Below the pieces are notes generated by a model, which searched no databases, had not been told where the DNA came from, and saw only the letters and a list, made by a program, of their open reading frames with translations. Of a DNA stretch of 46,622 nt, positions 24,017 to 32,158 are shown piece by piece. The position numbers and the translations under genes are program-made. This DNA comes from an uncultured Planctomycetia bacterium (GTDB lineage Bacteria; Planctomycetota; Phycisphaerae; Phycisphaerales; SM1A02), in assembly GCA_937919205.1 (NCBI GenBank), contig CALFOZ010000191.1, positions 1 to 46,622 of the forward strand, read 5' to 3'. Each line of letters begins with the position of its first letter. Within the stretch, counting starts at the first letter, position 1.

Positions 24017-24634
24017 TCACAAATTGGTTGGAAATGACGCGCCCTCAATGAATGAGCGAACTTGCTCGGCATTTTCAAACGCAAGAGGAAACGGCAAGCG
24101 GCCCACATCATGCATGCGGCGAATGTCAATGCCGCCGCCGTCCACGCCCACCGCGATCGGGTCTTCGCACTCCACTTTGTTGGTCACGCAAAGCGCTTTC
24201 AAAAACATTCTAGGTTGCGCGTTCAACTGCTTCAGTAAATGAATTTCATCGGCCGCCAACGGATTTACCTTCGTCATCGCCTGATCATCTAGGAACCAAC
24301 CAGCAAGCCGGCCAGAATCAATCGCAACACTGGCCCAACGCACATCCTCTGGTTCGCCGTGATAGGCGCGCCAACGATCGCACCACTGCGCGAATGTTCC
24401 CGTTTCGGATTGACGAGAAAGCGTGACAATTAAATGCATGCTGTCATCGTCGTCATTGGGAAGTTCAAGCACGGTCTCCATAGCCAGCAACATGGCCTCC
24501 ATCACGGGCATCACCAACGCGCCATCGCTTGCCACAATAAATTTCACCGCCACGCGTTCGCCATCAAACTTTACATACCCTGACAAATGTCCGTGGAGAA
24601 ATTCAATCGCCGCATCTATGGAAACTTCTTGCAT
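24017..24634 (-). CDS. DUF2470-like / split-barrel flavoprotein-related protein
   Basis: A 205-residue soluble protein. The C-terminal 60 residues (FLKALC..., GVDGGGIDIRR, VGRLPFPLAFENAEQVRSFIEG) look like the DUF2470 domain found at the end of HugZ-type heme-degrading proteins. The N-terminal part (VKFIVASDGALVMPV, SMHLIVTL, RWASVAIDSGRLAG) is consistent with the FMN-binding split-barrel that usually precedes it. A heme or flavin role is inferred only from this resemblance. A TAGGAT box lies 6 bases before the ATG. It lies upstream of phhA on the same strand with about 50 bases between. Confidence 0.6.
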   Translation of the reverse strand: MQEVSIDAAIEFLHGHLSGYVKFDGERVAVKFIVASDGALVMPVMEAMLLAMETVLELPNDDDDSMHLIVTLSRQSETGTFAQWCDRWRAYHGEPEDVRWASVAIDSGRLAGWFLDDQAMTKVNPLAADEIHLLKQLNAQPRMFLKALCVTNKVECEDPIAVGVDGGGIDIRRMHDVGRLPFPLAFENAEQVRSFIEGASFPTNL

Positions 24635-24640
24635 GCCGTC

Positions 24641-24646
24641 ATCCTA
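24641..24646 (-). promoter_or_regulatory. Leaderless-type -10 box of the DUF2470-like gene (TAGGAT)
   Basis: TAGGAT on the minus strand, 6 bases before the ATG at 24634, with no Shine-Dalgarno site. Confidence 0.55.
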
Positions 24647-24774
24647 ATCCGTCACGGCTCTTCGTACACTCTGAATATGCCGCGCCGCACGCACACCATG
24701 AGTCGCCCCGACTTGCGAACGCCGCGAGTACATAGAGTTGGTTTCATGCGCCTAATTCGCGGGCAAGGTGAAGT

Positions 24775-26577
24775 ATGACCTTCATCGCCGTGGCGATTAC
24801 TGTGCAAGACACCGAGGACATTGCAAGCGCGCTTGAGTGCGCTGATGCCGAAGCCCAGCGCGGCGCCACCATTGTGGAGTGGCGCGTGGATACGTTGGCG
24901 CAAACTGATAACGCGCTTGAGAGCGTCGCTTTGTTGGTGAAAAATAGTCCGTTGCCTTGCATTGTCACCATTCGCGCCGCGGCGGAAGGCGGCGCGTATG
25001 TGGGCCATGAATCCGCGCGGCTTGAATTACTCATAGCGATTTGCAAACTCAATCTACCGCCGTCCTACATTGATCTTGAGTTGGCGGCGTTTCAAGCAAG
25101 CGCGGATTTTCAAAAACAATTTACCGCGGCGAAAACCTCCACGCGCCTTATTTTAAGCGCGCATGATTTTCAATCGCGGCCCGCGGATCTTTCCAAACGC
25201 ATTGGCGCCATGTGGAGCGAGTCACTGTGCTCCGTTGCAAAAATAGCGTGGCGCGCACGCAGTGTGCGTGACAATCTGGAGGCGTTTGAATTACTGCGCC
25301 ATCAAAGCAAGCCAACAATCGCGCTGTGCATGGGGCAATTTGGAATTGCCAGCCGCGTGCTTGCTCCAAAGTTTGGCGGATTTCTCACGTACGCCCGCCC
25401 CGAAAGTGAAATGGGCACGGCGCCAGGTCAACTCACGGCGCAAGAATTTATTCACGTCTATTCATTTGCGCGCATCACGCCCGCCACCAACTTATTTGCG
25501 GTGGTGGGATGGCCAATTGAACACTCGTTGTCGCCACTACTGCACAACGCGGCGTTTACCGCTACGCAATTCAACGGCGCCTATGTTCCGCTGGCCATTC
25601 CACCAGAGTGGGAACATTTCAAGGCGTCGCTTGGCGAAATGGTTGCGTCGCCTGTTTTAAATTTGCGCGGACTCAGCGTGACATTGCCGCATAAGGAACA
25701 TGCGTTGCGTTGGTGCAAACAGCAGGGCGGCGTTGGCGATGTAGTGAGCGAGTGGTGCGGCGCGGCGAACACACTACTTTTTTCTGACAACGGCCAGACG
25801 CGCGCGCACAATACCGATGCGCCCGCCGCGGTTGCCACGCTTGCCGCCGCGCTTGGCATACATGAACACATTTCCGCCGCGCTTGCGTCCGGCAACGCCA
25901 TGCACAGTGACGCCAATGACAAATCACTTGTTACGCACACGCTCGATCAATGGCGGCGACAACATGTGTTGGTCTTGGGTGCCGGTGGCGTCGCGCGCGC
26001 GGTTATTGCTGGCCTTGCTCTTGCAGGTTCGCGCGTCACTATTGCCAATCGCACCCACACTAAAGCCGCGCAACTTGCCACGCACTTCAATGCGCGCGAC
26101 ATTGACGGCGCGAATCAATCACGCGTGCAAGCCGTTGAATTAGAAAATATTCCCGCGCACTCCTTCAGCGCCATTGTGAATTGCACCAGCGCGGGAATGA
26201 CCGGCTCCGGCGCCGAGTCGGTTGATCCACTTCCAATCTTGTTTGAAATTAAATCGGGCACTGTTGTCATGGACACGGTGTACCGTCCGCGAGAAACGCC
26301 ACTGCTACAGCGCGGGCGCGCCGCGGGCGCGGTGATTGTTGATGGAACGGAAATGTTTTTGCGCCAAGCCGCGTTGCAATTTGAATTGTTCACCAAAAAC
26401 CAGATTGTTTCCGATACCGCGACGAACAACGTTCCGCACAAGAACGCTGATTCAAATACCAATTCGCATACCGGCGTTTCGCCCAACATTCATTTGCAAC
26501 TCAACGAGCAATACCTCAATGCTCCGATTGAATTGTGGCGGAAACTTCTTAACCATACATTGGACCCTCATTCATGA
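24775..26577 (+). CDS. aroDE: Bifunctional 3-dehydroquinate dehydratase / shikimate dehydrogenase
   Basis: Fusion enzyme for two successive steps of the shikimate pathway. Residues 1-230 form a type I dehydroquinase with the catalytic His in LILSAHDF and the Schiff-base Lys in SVAKIAWRA. Residues about 240-600 are shikimate dehydrogenase: PIEHSLSPLLHNAAF, VTLPHKE (catalytic Lys), GAANTL, NTDA, and the NADP loop GAGGVARAV. There is an insertion of about 30 residues before GAGG and a polar, Asn/Ser/Thr-rich insertion of about 40 residues near the C-terminus. Start ATG 24775 has AAGGTG upstream. The stop overlaps the next gene (ATGA), an MFS carrier. Confidence 0.96.
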   Translation: MTFIAVAITVQDTEDIASALECADAEAQRGATIVEWRVDTLAQTDNALESVALLVKNSPLPCIVTIRAAAEGGAYVGHESARLELLIAICKLNLPPSYIDLELAAFQASADFQKQFTAAKTSTRLILSAHDFQSRPADLSKRIGAMWSESLCSVAKIAWRARSVRDNLEAFELLRHQSKPTIALCMGQFGIASRVLAPKFGGFLTYARPESEMGTAPGQLTAQEFIHVYSFARITPATNLFAVVGWPIEHSLSPLLHNAAFTATQFNGAYVPLAIPPEWEHFKASLGEMVASPVLNLRGLSVTLPHKEHALRWCKQQGGVGDVVSEWCGAANTLLFSDNGQTRAHNTDAPAAVATLAAALGIHEHISAALASGNAMHSDANDKSLVTHTLDQWRRQHVLVLGAGGVARAVIAGLALAGSRVTIANRTHTKAAQLATHFNARDIDGANQSRVQAVELENIPAHSFSAIVNCTSAGMTGSGAESVDPLPILFEIKSGTVVMDTVYRPRETPLLQRGRAAGAVIVDGTEMFLRQAALQFELFTKNQIVSDTATNNVPHKNADSNTNSHTGVSPNIHLQLNEQYLNAPIELWRKLLNHTLDPHS

Positions 26578-27851
26578 AAGTCACTTCACTCGCCCGCAAC
26601 GCGCGCGCCCCCATGATCGCGCTTGTCACGCTTTCACTGCTGAATTTGCTTAATTATGTGGATCGCTATGTCGTCAGCAGTCTGGTTCCATTTCTAGAAA
26701 AACCAATCGACCAAGGCGGCTTGGCGCTGACGCATGTGCAATCGGGCTTGCTCTTCTCCGCGTTCTTGGTGGTGTACATGATCGCCGCGCCGGTGTTTGG
26801 TTTAATCGCCGACCGATTTCCGCGCCTACATGTTCTTGCGGCGGCCGTTGCATTTTGGAGCGTGCTCACATTGCTTGGTGGTTTCGCGTGGGGTTTCTGG
26901 AGTTTGCTGATCATGCGCGCCTTCACTGGACTTGGCGAAGCCGCATATGCCAGTGTTGCGCCCGCCGTTCTTGCCGATGAATTTCCAGCCAATAAACAAA
27001 GTCGCGCCATGGCGTTCTTCAACGCCGCAATTCCGGTTGGCGCCGCGATTGGTTTCACGCTTGGTGGAGTGGTGGGATCCATGTACGGTTGGCGCGAAGC
27101 TTTCTTTGTGGCCGGCGGTCCCGGACTTTTTCTGGCGCTGGTGATTTATTTTCTTCGCGATCCAAAGCGCGGAGCCATGGATGCGCACGTTGTTGTGAAC
27201 GCACCGCCAAACGTGCGCGACGCCGTCAGTATTTTATTCAGGCCGCGTTGGCTTTGGACCACCATGGGCTACGCGCTTCAAACCGCCGGCTTTGGAAGTC
27301 TTGGTTTTTGGACGCCAACGTATCTTGACCAAGCATGGGGATTAAGCGTTGAAAGTTCCAGCACCATGTTTGGCGCGATCATTGTTGTCACCGGAATCAC
27401 CGGCACATTGGCTGGCGGATTTCTTGGCGATTGGTGGTATCAACGCAATCGCACGGCGCATTTATGGATTTGCGGCATCACTAGTTTTCTTGCCGCGGCA
27501 TCAATCCTTTTTGTTCTGTACGCACCCAATATCACGGCCATGTGGTGCGGAATCACGTTGGGTTCCTTCTTTCTTGTCATGAGTGTGGGACCCGTCCACG
27601 CGCATCTGGTTCACATTCTTAATCCGGCCGAACGCGGCACTGGAATGGCGCTGGCCATTTTAGTTTTACATATTCTTGGCGATGTTCCTGCGGTTCCAAT
27701 GATTGGTTGGATCGCGCAAGGCTCTGGATGGAAAACCGCATACATGTCCATTCCAATTTTTATATTTCTTGCGGGACTCATCTGGTGCGGCGGAGCAATA
27801 TATGAACGACGCCTGCATTCACGAACTTCCAATTCCATCACTCACGCCTAA
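26574..27851 (+). CDS. MFS transporter (Spinster-like)
   Basis: A 425-residue integral membrane protein with about 12 hydrophobic segments. The first-helix motif NYVDRYVVSSLVPFL and the loop 2-3 motif FGLIADRFPR (G-x-x-x-D-R) are typical of the major facilitator superfamily, and the opening resembles Spinster-type members. The substrate cannot be told. Its ATG overlaps the aroDE stop by 4 bases and aroC follows, so a link to shikimate or aromatic metabolites is possible but only inferred from context. Confidence 0.9.
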   Translation: MKVTSLARNARAPMIALVTLSLLNLLNYVDRYVVSSLVPFLEKPIDQGGLALTHVQSGLLFSAFLVVYMIAAPVFGLIADRFPRLHVLAAAVAFWSVLTLLGGFAWGFWSLLIMRAFTGLGEAAYASVAPAVLADEFPANKQSRAMAFFNAAIPVGAAIGFTLGGVVGSMYGWREAFFVAGGPGLFLALVIYFLRDPKRGAMDAHVVVNAPPNVRDAVSILFRPRWLWTTMGYALQTAGFGSLGFWTPTYLDQAWGLSVESSSTMFGAIIVVTGITGTLAGGFLGDWWYQRNRTAHLWICGITSFLAAASILFVLYAPNITAMWCGITLGSFFLVMSVGPVHAHLVHILNPAERGTGMALAILVLHILGDVPAVPMIGWIAQGSGWKTAYMSIPIFIFLAGLIWCGGAIYERRLHSRTSNSITHA

Positions 27852-27863
27852 TCTCGCCATCCG

Positions 27864-27869
27864 TATGAT
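27864..27869 (+). promoter_or_regulatory. Leaderless-type -10 box of aroC (TATGAT)
   Basis: TATGAT, 6 bases before the ATG at 27876, with no Shine-Dalgarno site. It lies in the 24-base gap after the MFS gene, so aroC may have its own start besides read-through. Confidence 0.55.
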
Positions 27870-27875
27870 GGACGC

Positions 27876-29045
27876 ATGACATTGCGATATCTCACCGCCG
27901 GTGAAAGTCACGGACCAGGTCTGCTTGCCATCGTGGAAGGAATTCCTGCGGGGCTTTCCATTGATAGCGAGTTCATCAATAGCGAGCTCAAACGCCGCCA
28001 AGCCGGTTACGGCCGTGGTGCGCGTCAACGCATAGAAACCGACAAGGCTGAATTTATTTCCGGTGTTCGCCGCGGTGTGTCCATGGGCGGTCCAATCGCC
28101 ATGCGAATTCCTAATGAAGACAATCGCCTTGATGACGCGGCAAAAACGCCTTCTGTTTCGCGCCCGCGTCCTGGCCACGCCGATCTTGCCGGCAGTGTGA
28201 AGTGGCTCACCACCGATTGCCGCGAAACATTGGAGCGAGCCAGCGCGCGTGAAACCGCGGCGCGTGTCGCCGCCGGCGCGCTTGCAAATTGTTTTCTGCG
28301 CGAGTTTGGTATTCAAACATGTGGCTTTGTGCGCGCCGCGCTTGATGTCCGCTGGACTGGCGAAGTCACCGCGCATTCATGGCCCGCGCAACTTGCCGCG
28401 CGCAATGCAAGCGACGTTGGAATTCCTTGTGACGCAACAAGCGCGCAACTTGTTGATCGTATTCATCAAGCAAAGGTTGACAAAGACACCGTTGGCGGTC
28501 TTGTTGAAGCGCATGTGTTCAATTGCCCAATTGGGCTTGGTTCTTGCGTGCAATGGCACGAGCGATTGGACTCGCGCTTGGCCGGCGCCGTGATGGGCAT
28601 TCAAGCTTTTAAGGCCGTTGAAATTGGTCTTGGCCGCGAGTGCGCGTTTCGCACTGGCAGTCAAGTGCACGACGCGATTCAGTATGACGCGTCAAAGAAA
28701 AACGAATCGCATCTTGGATTTGTGCGCCCCACAAACAATGCCGGCGGACTTGAAGGCGGCATGACCAATGGAATGCCAGTCGTGATCACCGGCACCATGA
28801 AACCCATCAGCACATTGTTGCGCGGAATGCCCAGCGTGGATTTAAACACCAAGGAATCCGTCATGAGCGCGTATGAGCGTTCCGATGTCAGCGCCATTGC
28901 CGCGGCGAGCGTGGTGATGGAGCATGTTGTTGCGTTTGAAATTGCGCGCGCGTTTCTGGAAAAATTTTCTGGCGATTCCATGACGCAAGTAAAAGCATCG
29001 CATGCGTCCTTCATGGAACTTGCGCGCCGCTTGCCACTGGCGTAA
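27876..29045 (+). CDS. aroC: Chorismate synthase
   Basis: FMN-dependent last enzyme of the shikimate pathway (EPSP to chorismate). Signatures are GESHGPGLLAIVEG at the N-terminus, RRQAGYGRGARQRIETD, the SARETAARVAAGA segment, and the C-terminal RSDVSAIAAASVVMEHVVAF. At 389 residues it is within the family range. It follows aroDE and the MFS gene on the same strand, placing three steps of the pathway's second half together; EPSP synthase and shikimate kinase are not in this window. Confidence 0.98.
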   Translation: MTLRYLTAGESHGPGLLAIVEGIPAGLSIDSEFINSELKRRQAGYGRGARQRIETDKAEFISGVRRGVSMGGPIAMRIPNEDNRLDDAAKTPSVSRPRPGHADLAGSVKWLTTDCRETLERASARETAARVAAGALANCFLREFGIQTCGFVRAALDVRWTGEVTAHSWPAQLAARNASDVGIPCDATSAQLVDRIHQAKVDKDTVGGLVEAHVFNCPIGLGSCVQWHERLDSRLAGAVMGIQAFKAVEIGLGRECAFRTGSQVHDAIQYDASKKNESHLGFVRPTNNAGGLEGGMTNGMPVVITGTMKPISTLLRGMPSVDLNTKESVMSAYERSDVSAIAAASVVMEHVVAFEIARAFLEKFSGDSMTQVKASHASFMELARRLPLA

Positions 29046-29090
29046 CTTTTTCCGCGCCGCATAAACGCAACGTTCATTGACATGATTGGC

Positions 29091-29139
29091 GCATCCACAC
29101 CTCGGAATCATTGACGCTGTATTTGTGTGATGCATTTTT
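29091..29139 (+). terminator. Terminator after aroC
   Basis: A 9-bp stem with one bulged base (GCATC-C-ACAC, 29091-29100, with GTGT-GATGC, 29125-29133) encloses a 24-base loop and is followed by ATTTTT. It starts 46 bases after the aroC stop. The remaining 150 bases to the next gene are AT-rich. Confidence 0.5.
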
Positions 29140-29289
29140 AAAGTAGTTCAAAAAATAAATCTCAATTTAAATCAAAAAAATCAAGCATTTTGCGCGTTTG
29201 GCTATGTGAAATCATGAAACTTTGAAAAAAAATCAAACTAAAATTTGACCTTGTATTTCTGTTTTCGACAGTCTCCGTGGAGGATTGAA

Positions 29290-29556
29290 ATGAACACGAG
29301 CAATACATTTGGCCGAGCTAATTTTGAATATCCATGCGCTTGGGGTTACAGCTTGATTGCTGGACAAGAGTCGCACCTTCACTTGGCCATTCGCCAAACT
29401 TTTGGGGAGCACCCCGTTAAAATTGGTGAATTGCGCAAAAGTTCGGGCGGTCGTTGGTGCGCTTTAAATGTAGACACCACCGTTAGCGACGAATCACAGC
29501 GCCAAGGTTTCTTGGACACGCTTCGCAAGTGCGTTGGAATTCGTTACGTGCTGTAA
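29290..29556 (+). CDS. DUF493/YbeD-family small protein
   Basis: An 88-residue protein with the pattern of the DUF493 (YbeD) family: FEYPCAWGYSLIA at the start, KSSGGRWCALNVDTTV in the middle, and a C-terminal helix plus strand (LDTLRKCVGIRYVL). The fold is ferredoxin-like and related to ACT-type regulatory domains; the role in lipoate or other regulation is unproven. The start is fixed by a strong GGAGG (29279-29283) 6 bases before ATG 29290. The upstream sequence is AT-rich with poly-A tracts and a possible TAAAAT -10 box at 29239-29244. It is convergent with the next gene. Confidence 0.82.
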   Translation: MNTSNTFGRANFEYPCAWGYSLIAGQESHLHLAIRQTFGEHPVKIGELRKSSGGRWCALNVDTTVSDESQRQGFLDTLRKCVGIRYVL

Positions 29557-29591
29557 ACATCGCAACACACAGCAATGTTTGCGCCGCTGGC

Positions 29592-31445
29592 TTAGGCCTG
29601 AGAAAGCGGAATGGGCGGCGATGCGAGAGTGGGGTGGAATACAACCTTGCCGCGCAGTGCCTCAAACAAAGAAGTTAATTCGCGTGACGGAATAGTTCCC
29701 ACCAAAGAACTTGGCGCTGGAAGTTGACAGCCATTTTCTCGGGCATTTGCAAACGCGTCGGCGGCGCTTCTGCGATCACCTCGCAGTGAGAACGCAAGCC
29801 CTAGCGCCCACCATGCATCCGCAAACTGCGCCAGCAATTGCGTTGCCAAGCGAAACGCACGTCCAGCTTCGATTGGATTTCGCTCGCTTGTGAGATACGA
29901 AACGCCCATATTAAAATGAGCCCAAGCATTTTTGGCGTCAGCCCGCAGGATTCCGCGGCACAAGCGCAAGGCATCTTGATGTCCATTCAGACCCATGGAC
30001 AAAGACGCGACTCCTTCATTCAACTGACACGCGAGGGCGTTTTTGTCGGAACCAGCCGCCTCTTGAAATGCCTGCCGCGCGCCCATCCAAGCGCCCGCCG
30101 AAAGCAGGCGCACGCCGCGTTCAAAATGAATTTGCGCCGCTTGTGGATCATTGGCCGCACTGAATTCAACCGGAAACTGCGTGGAATTCACTTTGGCATC
30201 GATGATCAAACTAAACTCAGCCGGTGCATCTGGCACAACAAAAACTTTGGACGAATCGGCCATGGTGCTTTGCGCTTGCACTACGGGCGAAAAAATTTCC
30301 CGCCTTGGACCCACGGACGCGCTCGGAAATATTTGTTGCGCTATAACCGCCACAGACTCTGGAATTTCAAATCGCACCACGCGCAAACGTTTAGACTTTA
30401 GTCGAGCCATGGATGGTTTCCTGCGACCACCACCTAACTGAGCGGGCAGTACATCGGCCATGGTGTTGATGGTCAACAACACGCCTTCACCATAATGACG
30501 AAACCAACGATGACCTTCGGGCACCGCGTCGTGACCCCGCACCATTCGCACCACGGGCACGCCCAATATCCTGTGTAAGGCTCGCATGGATTTTGCAAAG
30601 TCCTCGGATTCCAACGGCACGCCTTCGCCAGTACCTAGTGCGATTACTTGTGGCTCTCGCGCGTGCAATCGATCAAATGCAAATGCACGTAGCGCATTTG
30701 CCTGCGACTCCAGCGCTTGGGCGCTCTCAATGTTCGCCAAAACAGATTCGCGCGGAAGCGCGCTGTGCGCTAACAACATTCCATCTGGGCATATCGCCGC
30801 CAGCGGAATTTTTTCAACAAGCTCCGAATATTCGCGCGCAAGATTTCGCAGTGATTTGCGCAGGGGTTCAGCCACTTGCATATCCGCCAGCCCACGCGGT
30901 CTGCGCTCATCCGTTACCTGATCGTTGGCCAACGCCAACGTCAACGCCAGTTCACGATCACCAGCGATCACAATTGTGCGACTGGGCGCCGCGGCAAATC
31001 GCTCCAGCACAATGGCCAAGCATGCGGCATCTCCCAAAGCTCCAGCGGTCAAGTCCCCAAGAAAAACAATCTGCGCGCAACGTCCTCTTGCAGTTGCCTC
31101 ATCTATAAAAGCCAAGGCGGTTTCAAGCGCCAACACATCGCCGCGCACATCTCCAATAATCCAGAACGCCTCTTCCTCTGAAATTTCATTCAGTCGAAGA
31201 ACGCGCCTGCCAATGGGACGAAATTCCGCGCCCATCGCGCCGGGACCAGAACCCACCAATAGATTGGCGGCCCGCACCGCGTCCAGCGCTCGAAGCAGTG
31301 TTCGTTCCGTGTCGCCCCAAGCGGCCACGCGTTGACGGACATTGTCCAGAATATGAATCGCCCTTGGCTCGGTTAAGTCAACCGTGACCAATGGTCCCGG
31401 TTGTGGAACAGTTGGGGATATATTTTCACCAGGAAAAGAGGACAC
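29592..31445 (-). CDS. Degenerate PPP-family phosphatase domain fused to TPRs
   Basis: The N-terminal 310 residues follow the order of the PP1/PP2A (PPP) phosphatase motifs, but several metal or catalytic residues differ: GDIHG is GDVRG (98-102; His to Arg), GDYVDRG is GDLTAG (130-135), and GNHE is GDRE (162-165; Asn to Asp, His to Arg). The later histidines remain (LLAHSALP His 225; VRGHDAV His 303). Residues about 440-570 are tetratricopeptide repeats (ERGVRLLSAGAWMGARQAF, AWAHFNMGVSYL, AWWALGLAFSL). It is probably a cytoplasmic protein that binds rather than cuts. The start is GTG 31445, supported by TAGAAT 6 bases upstream. It is divergent from the glutathione peroxidase. Confidence 0.78.
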   Translation of the reverse strand: MSSFPGENISPTVPQPGPLVTVDLTEPRAIHILDNVRQRVAAWGDTERTLLRALDAVRAANLLVGSGPGAMGAEFRPIGRRVLRLNEISEEEAFWIIGDVRGDVLALETALAFIDEATARGRCAQIVFLGDLTAGALGDAACLAIVLERFAAAPSRTIVIAGDRELALTLALANDQVTDERRPRGLADMQVAEPLRKSLRNLAREYSELVEKIPLAAICPDGMLLAHSALPRESVLANIESAQALESQANALRAFAFDRLHAREPQVIALGTGEGVPLESEDFAKSMRALHRILGVPVVRMVRGHDAVPEGHRWFRHYGEGVLLTINTMADVLPAQLGGGRRKPSMARLKSKRLRVVRFEIPESVAVIAQQIFPSASVGPRREIFSPVVQAQSTMADSSKVFVVPDAPAEFSLIIDAKVNSTQFPVEFSAANDPQAAQIHFERGVRLLSAGAWMGARQAFQEAAGSDKNALACQLNEGVASLSMGLNGHQDALRLCRGILRADAKNAWAHFNMGVSYLTSERNPIEAGRAFRLATQLLAQFADAWWALGLAFSLRGDRRSAADAFANARENGCQLPAPSSLVGTIPSRELTSLFEALRGKVVFHPTLASPPIPLSQA

Positions 31446-31451
31446 AAATAA

Positions 31452-31457
31452 ATTCTA
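31452..31457 (-). promoter_or_regulatory. Leaderless-type -10 box before a GTG start (TAGAAT)
   Basis: TAGAAT on the minus strand, 6 bases before the GTG at 31445. No Shine-Dalgarno site is seen, which supports GTG as a real start. Confidence 0.55.
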
Positions 31458-31500
31458 ACGGCAGAATTCAAATTGTTGGATCCACGCAACGGATCTGGCC

Positions 31501-31506
31501 TACTAT
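31501..31506 (+). promoter_or_regulatory. Leaderless-type -10 box of gpx (TACTAT)
   Basis: TACTAT, 6 bases before the ATG at 31513, with no Shine-Dalgarno site. Confidence 0.55.
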
Positions 31507-31512
31507 CTGCGC

Positions 31513-32133
31513 ATGAAAATAAATATTACATCTGTGATTCTTGGCGCCATCGCCGCCGTCACGGGATTTGCCTGCGCGCAAACCGCCCCACAAAATGCCG
31601 AACTTGTCAATAAATGGAAGGATCGAAACATGTATTCCATCAAAGCAACCACCCTCGACGGAGCGCCCGCGGATCTTTCCCAATATAAAGGCAAGGTTGT
31701 CTTGGTTGTGAATGTGGCAAGCCGCTGTGGTTTCACCGGTCAATATGCGGGCCTGCAAAAGTTGTACGACACATATAAAGACAAGGGACTTGTGGTGCTT
31801 GGTATTCCAAGCAATGATTTTGGCGGACAAGAGCCTGGCAGTGAAAAAGAAATTAAGGAATTTTGCTCCTCCAAATATTCGGTCACATTTCCAATGTTGT
31901 CCAAAGAGCAAACAAAGGCGGGACCAGGCCAAAGCGAAATATATGAATTTCTAGGAACTCGCATCGGCAAATTGCCCGGCTGGAATTTCAGCAAATACGT
32001 GGTCGACAAACAAGGACAGCCGATTGCATTTTATTCCAGTAATGTGGCGCCAGATGATAAAGCCTTGGTGGCCGCTATTGAGCAGGCGCTGGGCTTGAAA
32101 GCCGCCGCGCCAACAACCGAACAGAAGCCATAA
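31513..32133 (+). CDS. gpx: Secreted glutathione peroxidase-family protein
   Basis: Thiol peroxidase with an N-terminal signal peptide (cleavage near ACA-QT), so it acts in the periplasm. The peroxidatic Cys 72 is in NVASRCGFTGQY, the catalytic Gln in NDFGGQEPGS, and the Trp in LPGWNFSKYVVD. Bacterial GPx enzymes of this Cys type usually use thioredoxin rather than glutathione. A second, resolving Cys may lie in EFCSSKY. A C-terminal tail rich in Ala, Pro and Thr follows the fold. It is convergent with the next membrane-protein gene. Confidence 0.93.
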   Translation: MKINITSVILGAIAAVTGFACAQTAPQNAELVNKWKDRNMYSIKATTLDGAPADLSQYKGKVVLVVNVASRCGFTGQYAGLQKLYDTYKDKGLVVLGIPSNDFGGQEPGSEKEIKEFCSSKYSVTFPMLSKEQTKAGPGQSEIYEFLGTRIGKLPGWNFSKYVVDKQGQPIAFYSSNVAPDDKALVAAIEQALGLKAAAPTTEQKP

Positions 32134-32158
32134 TTTATTATTCAAACCGCCGCGTGAT

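Noticed and set aside
29555-29580. Terminator after the DUF493 gene
   Set aside because: A 9-bp stem with one mismatch is present, but it overlaps the stop codon and has only a short T-run.
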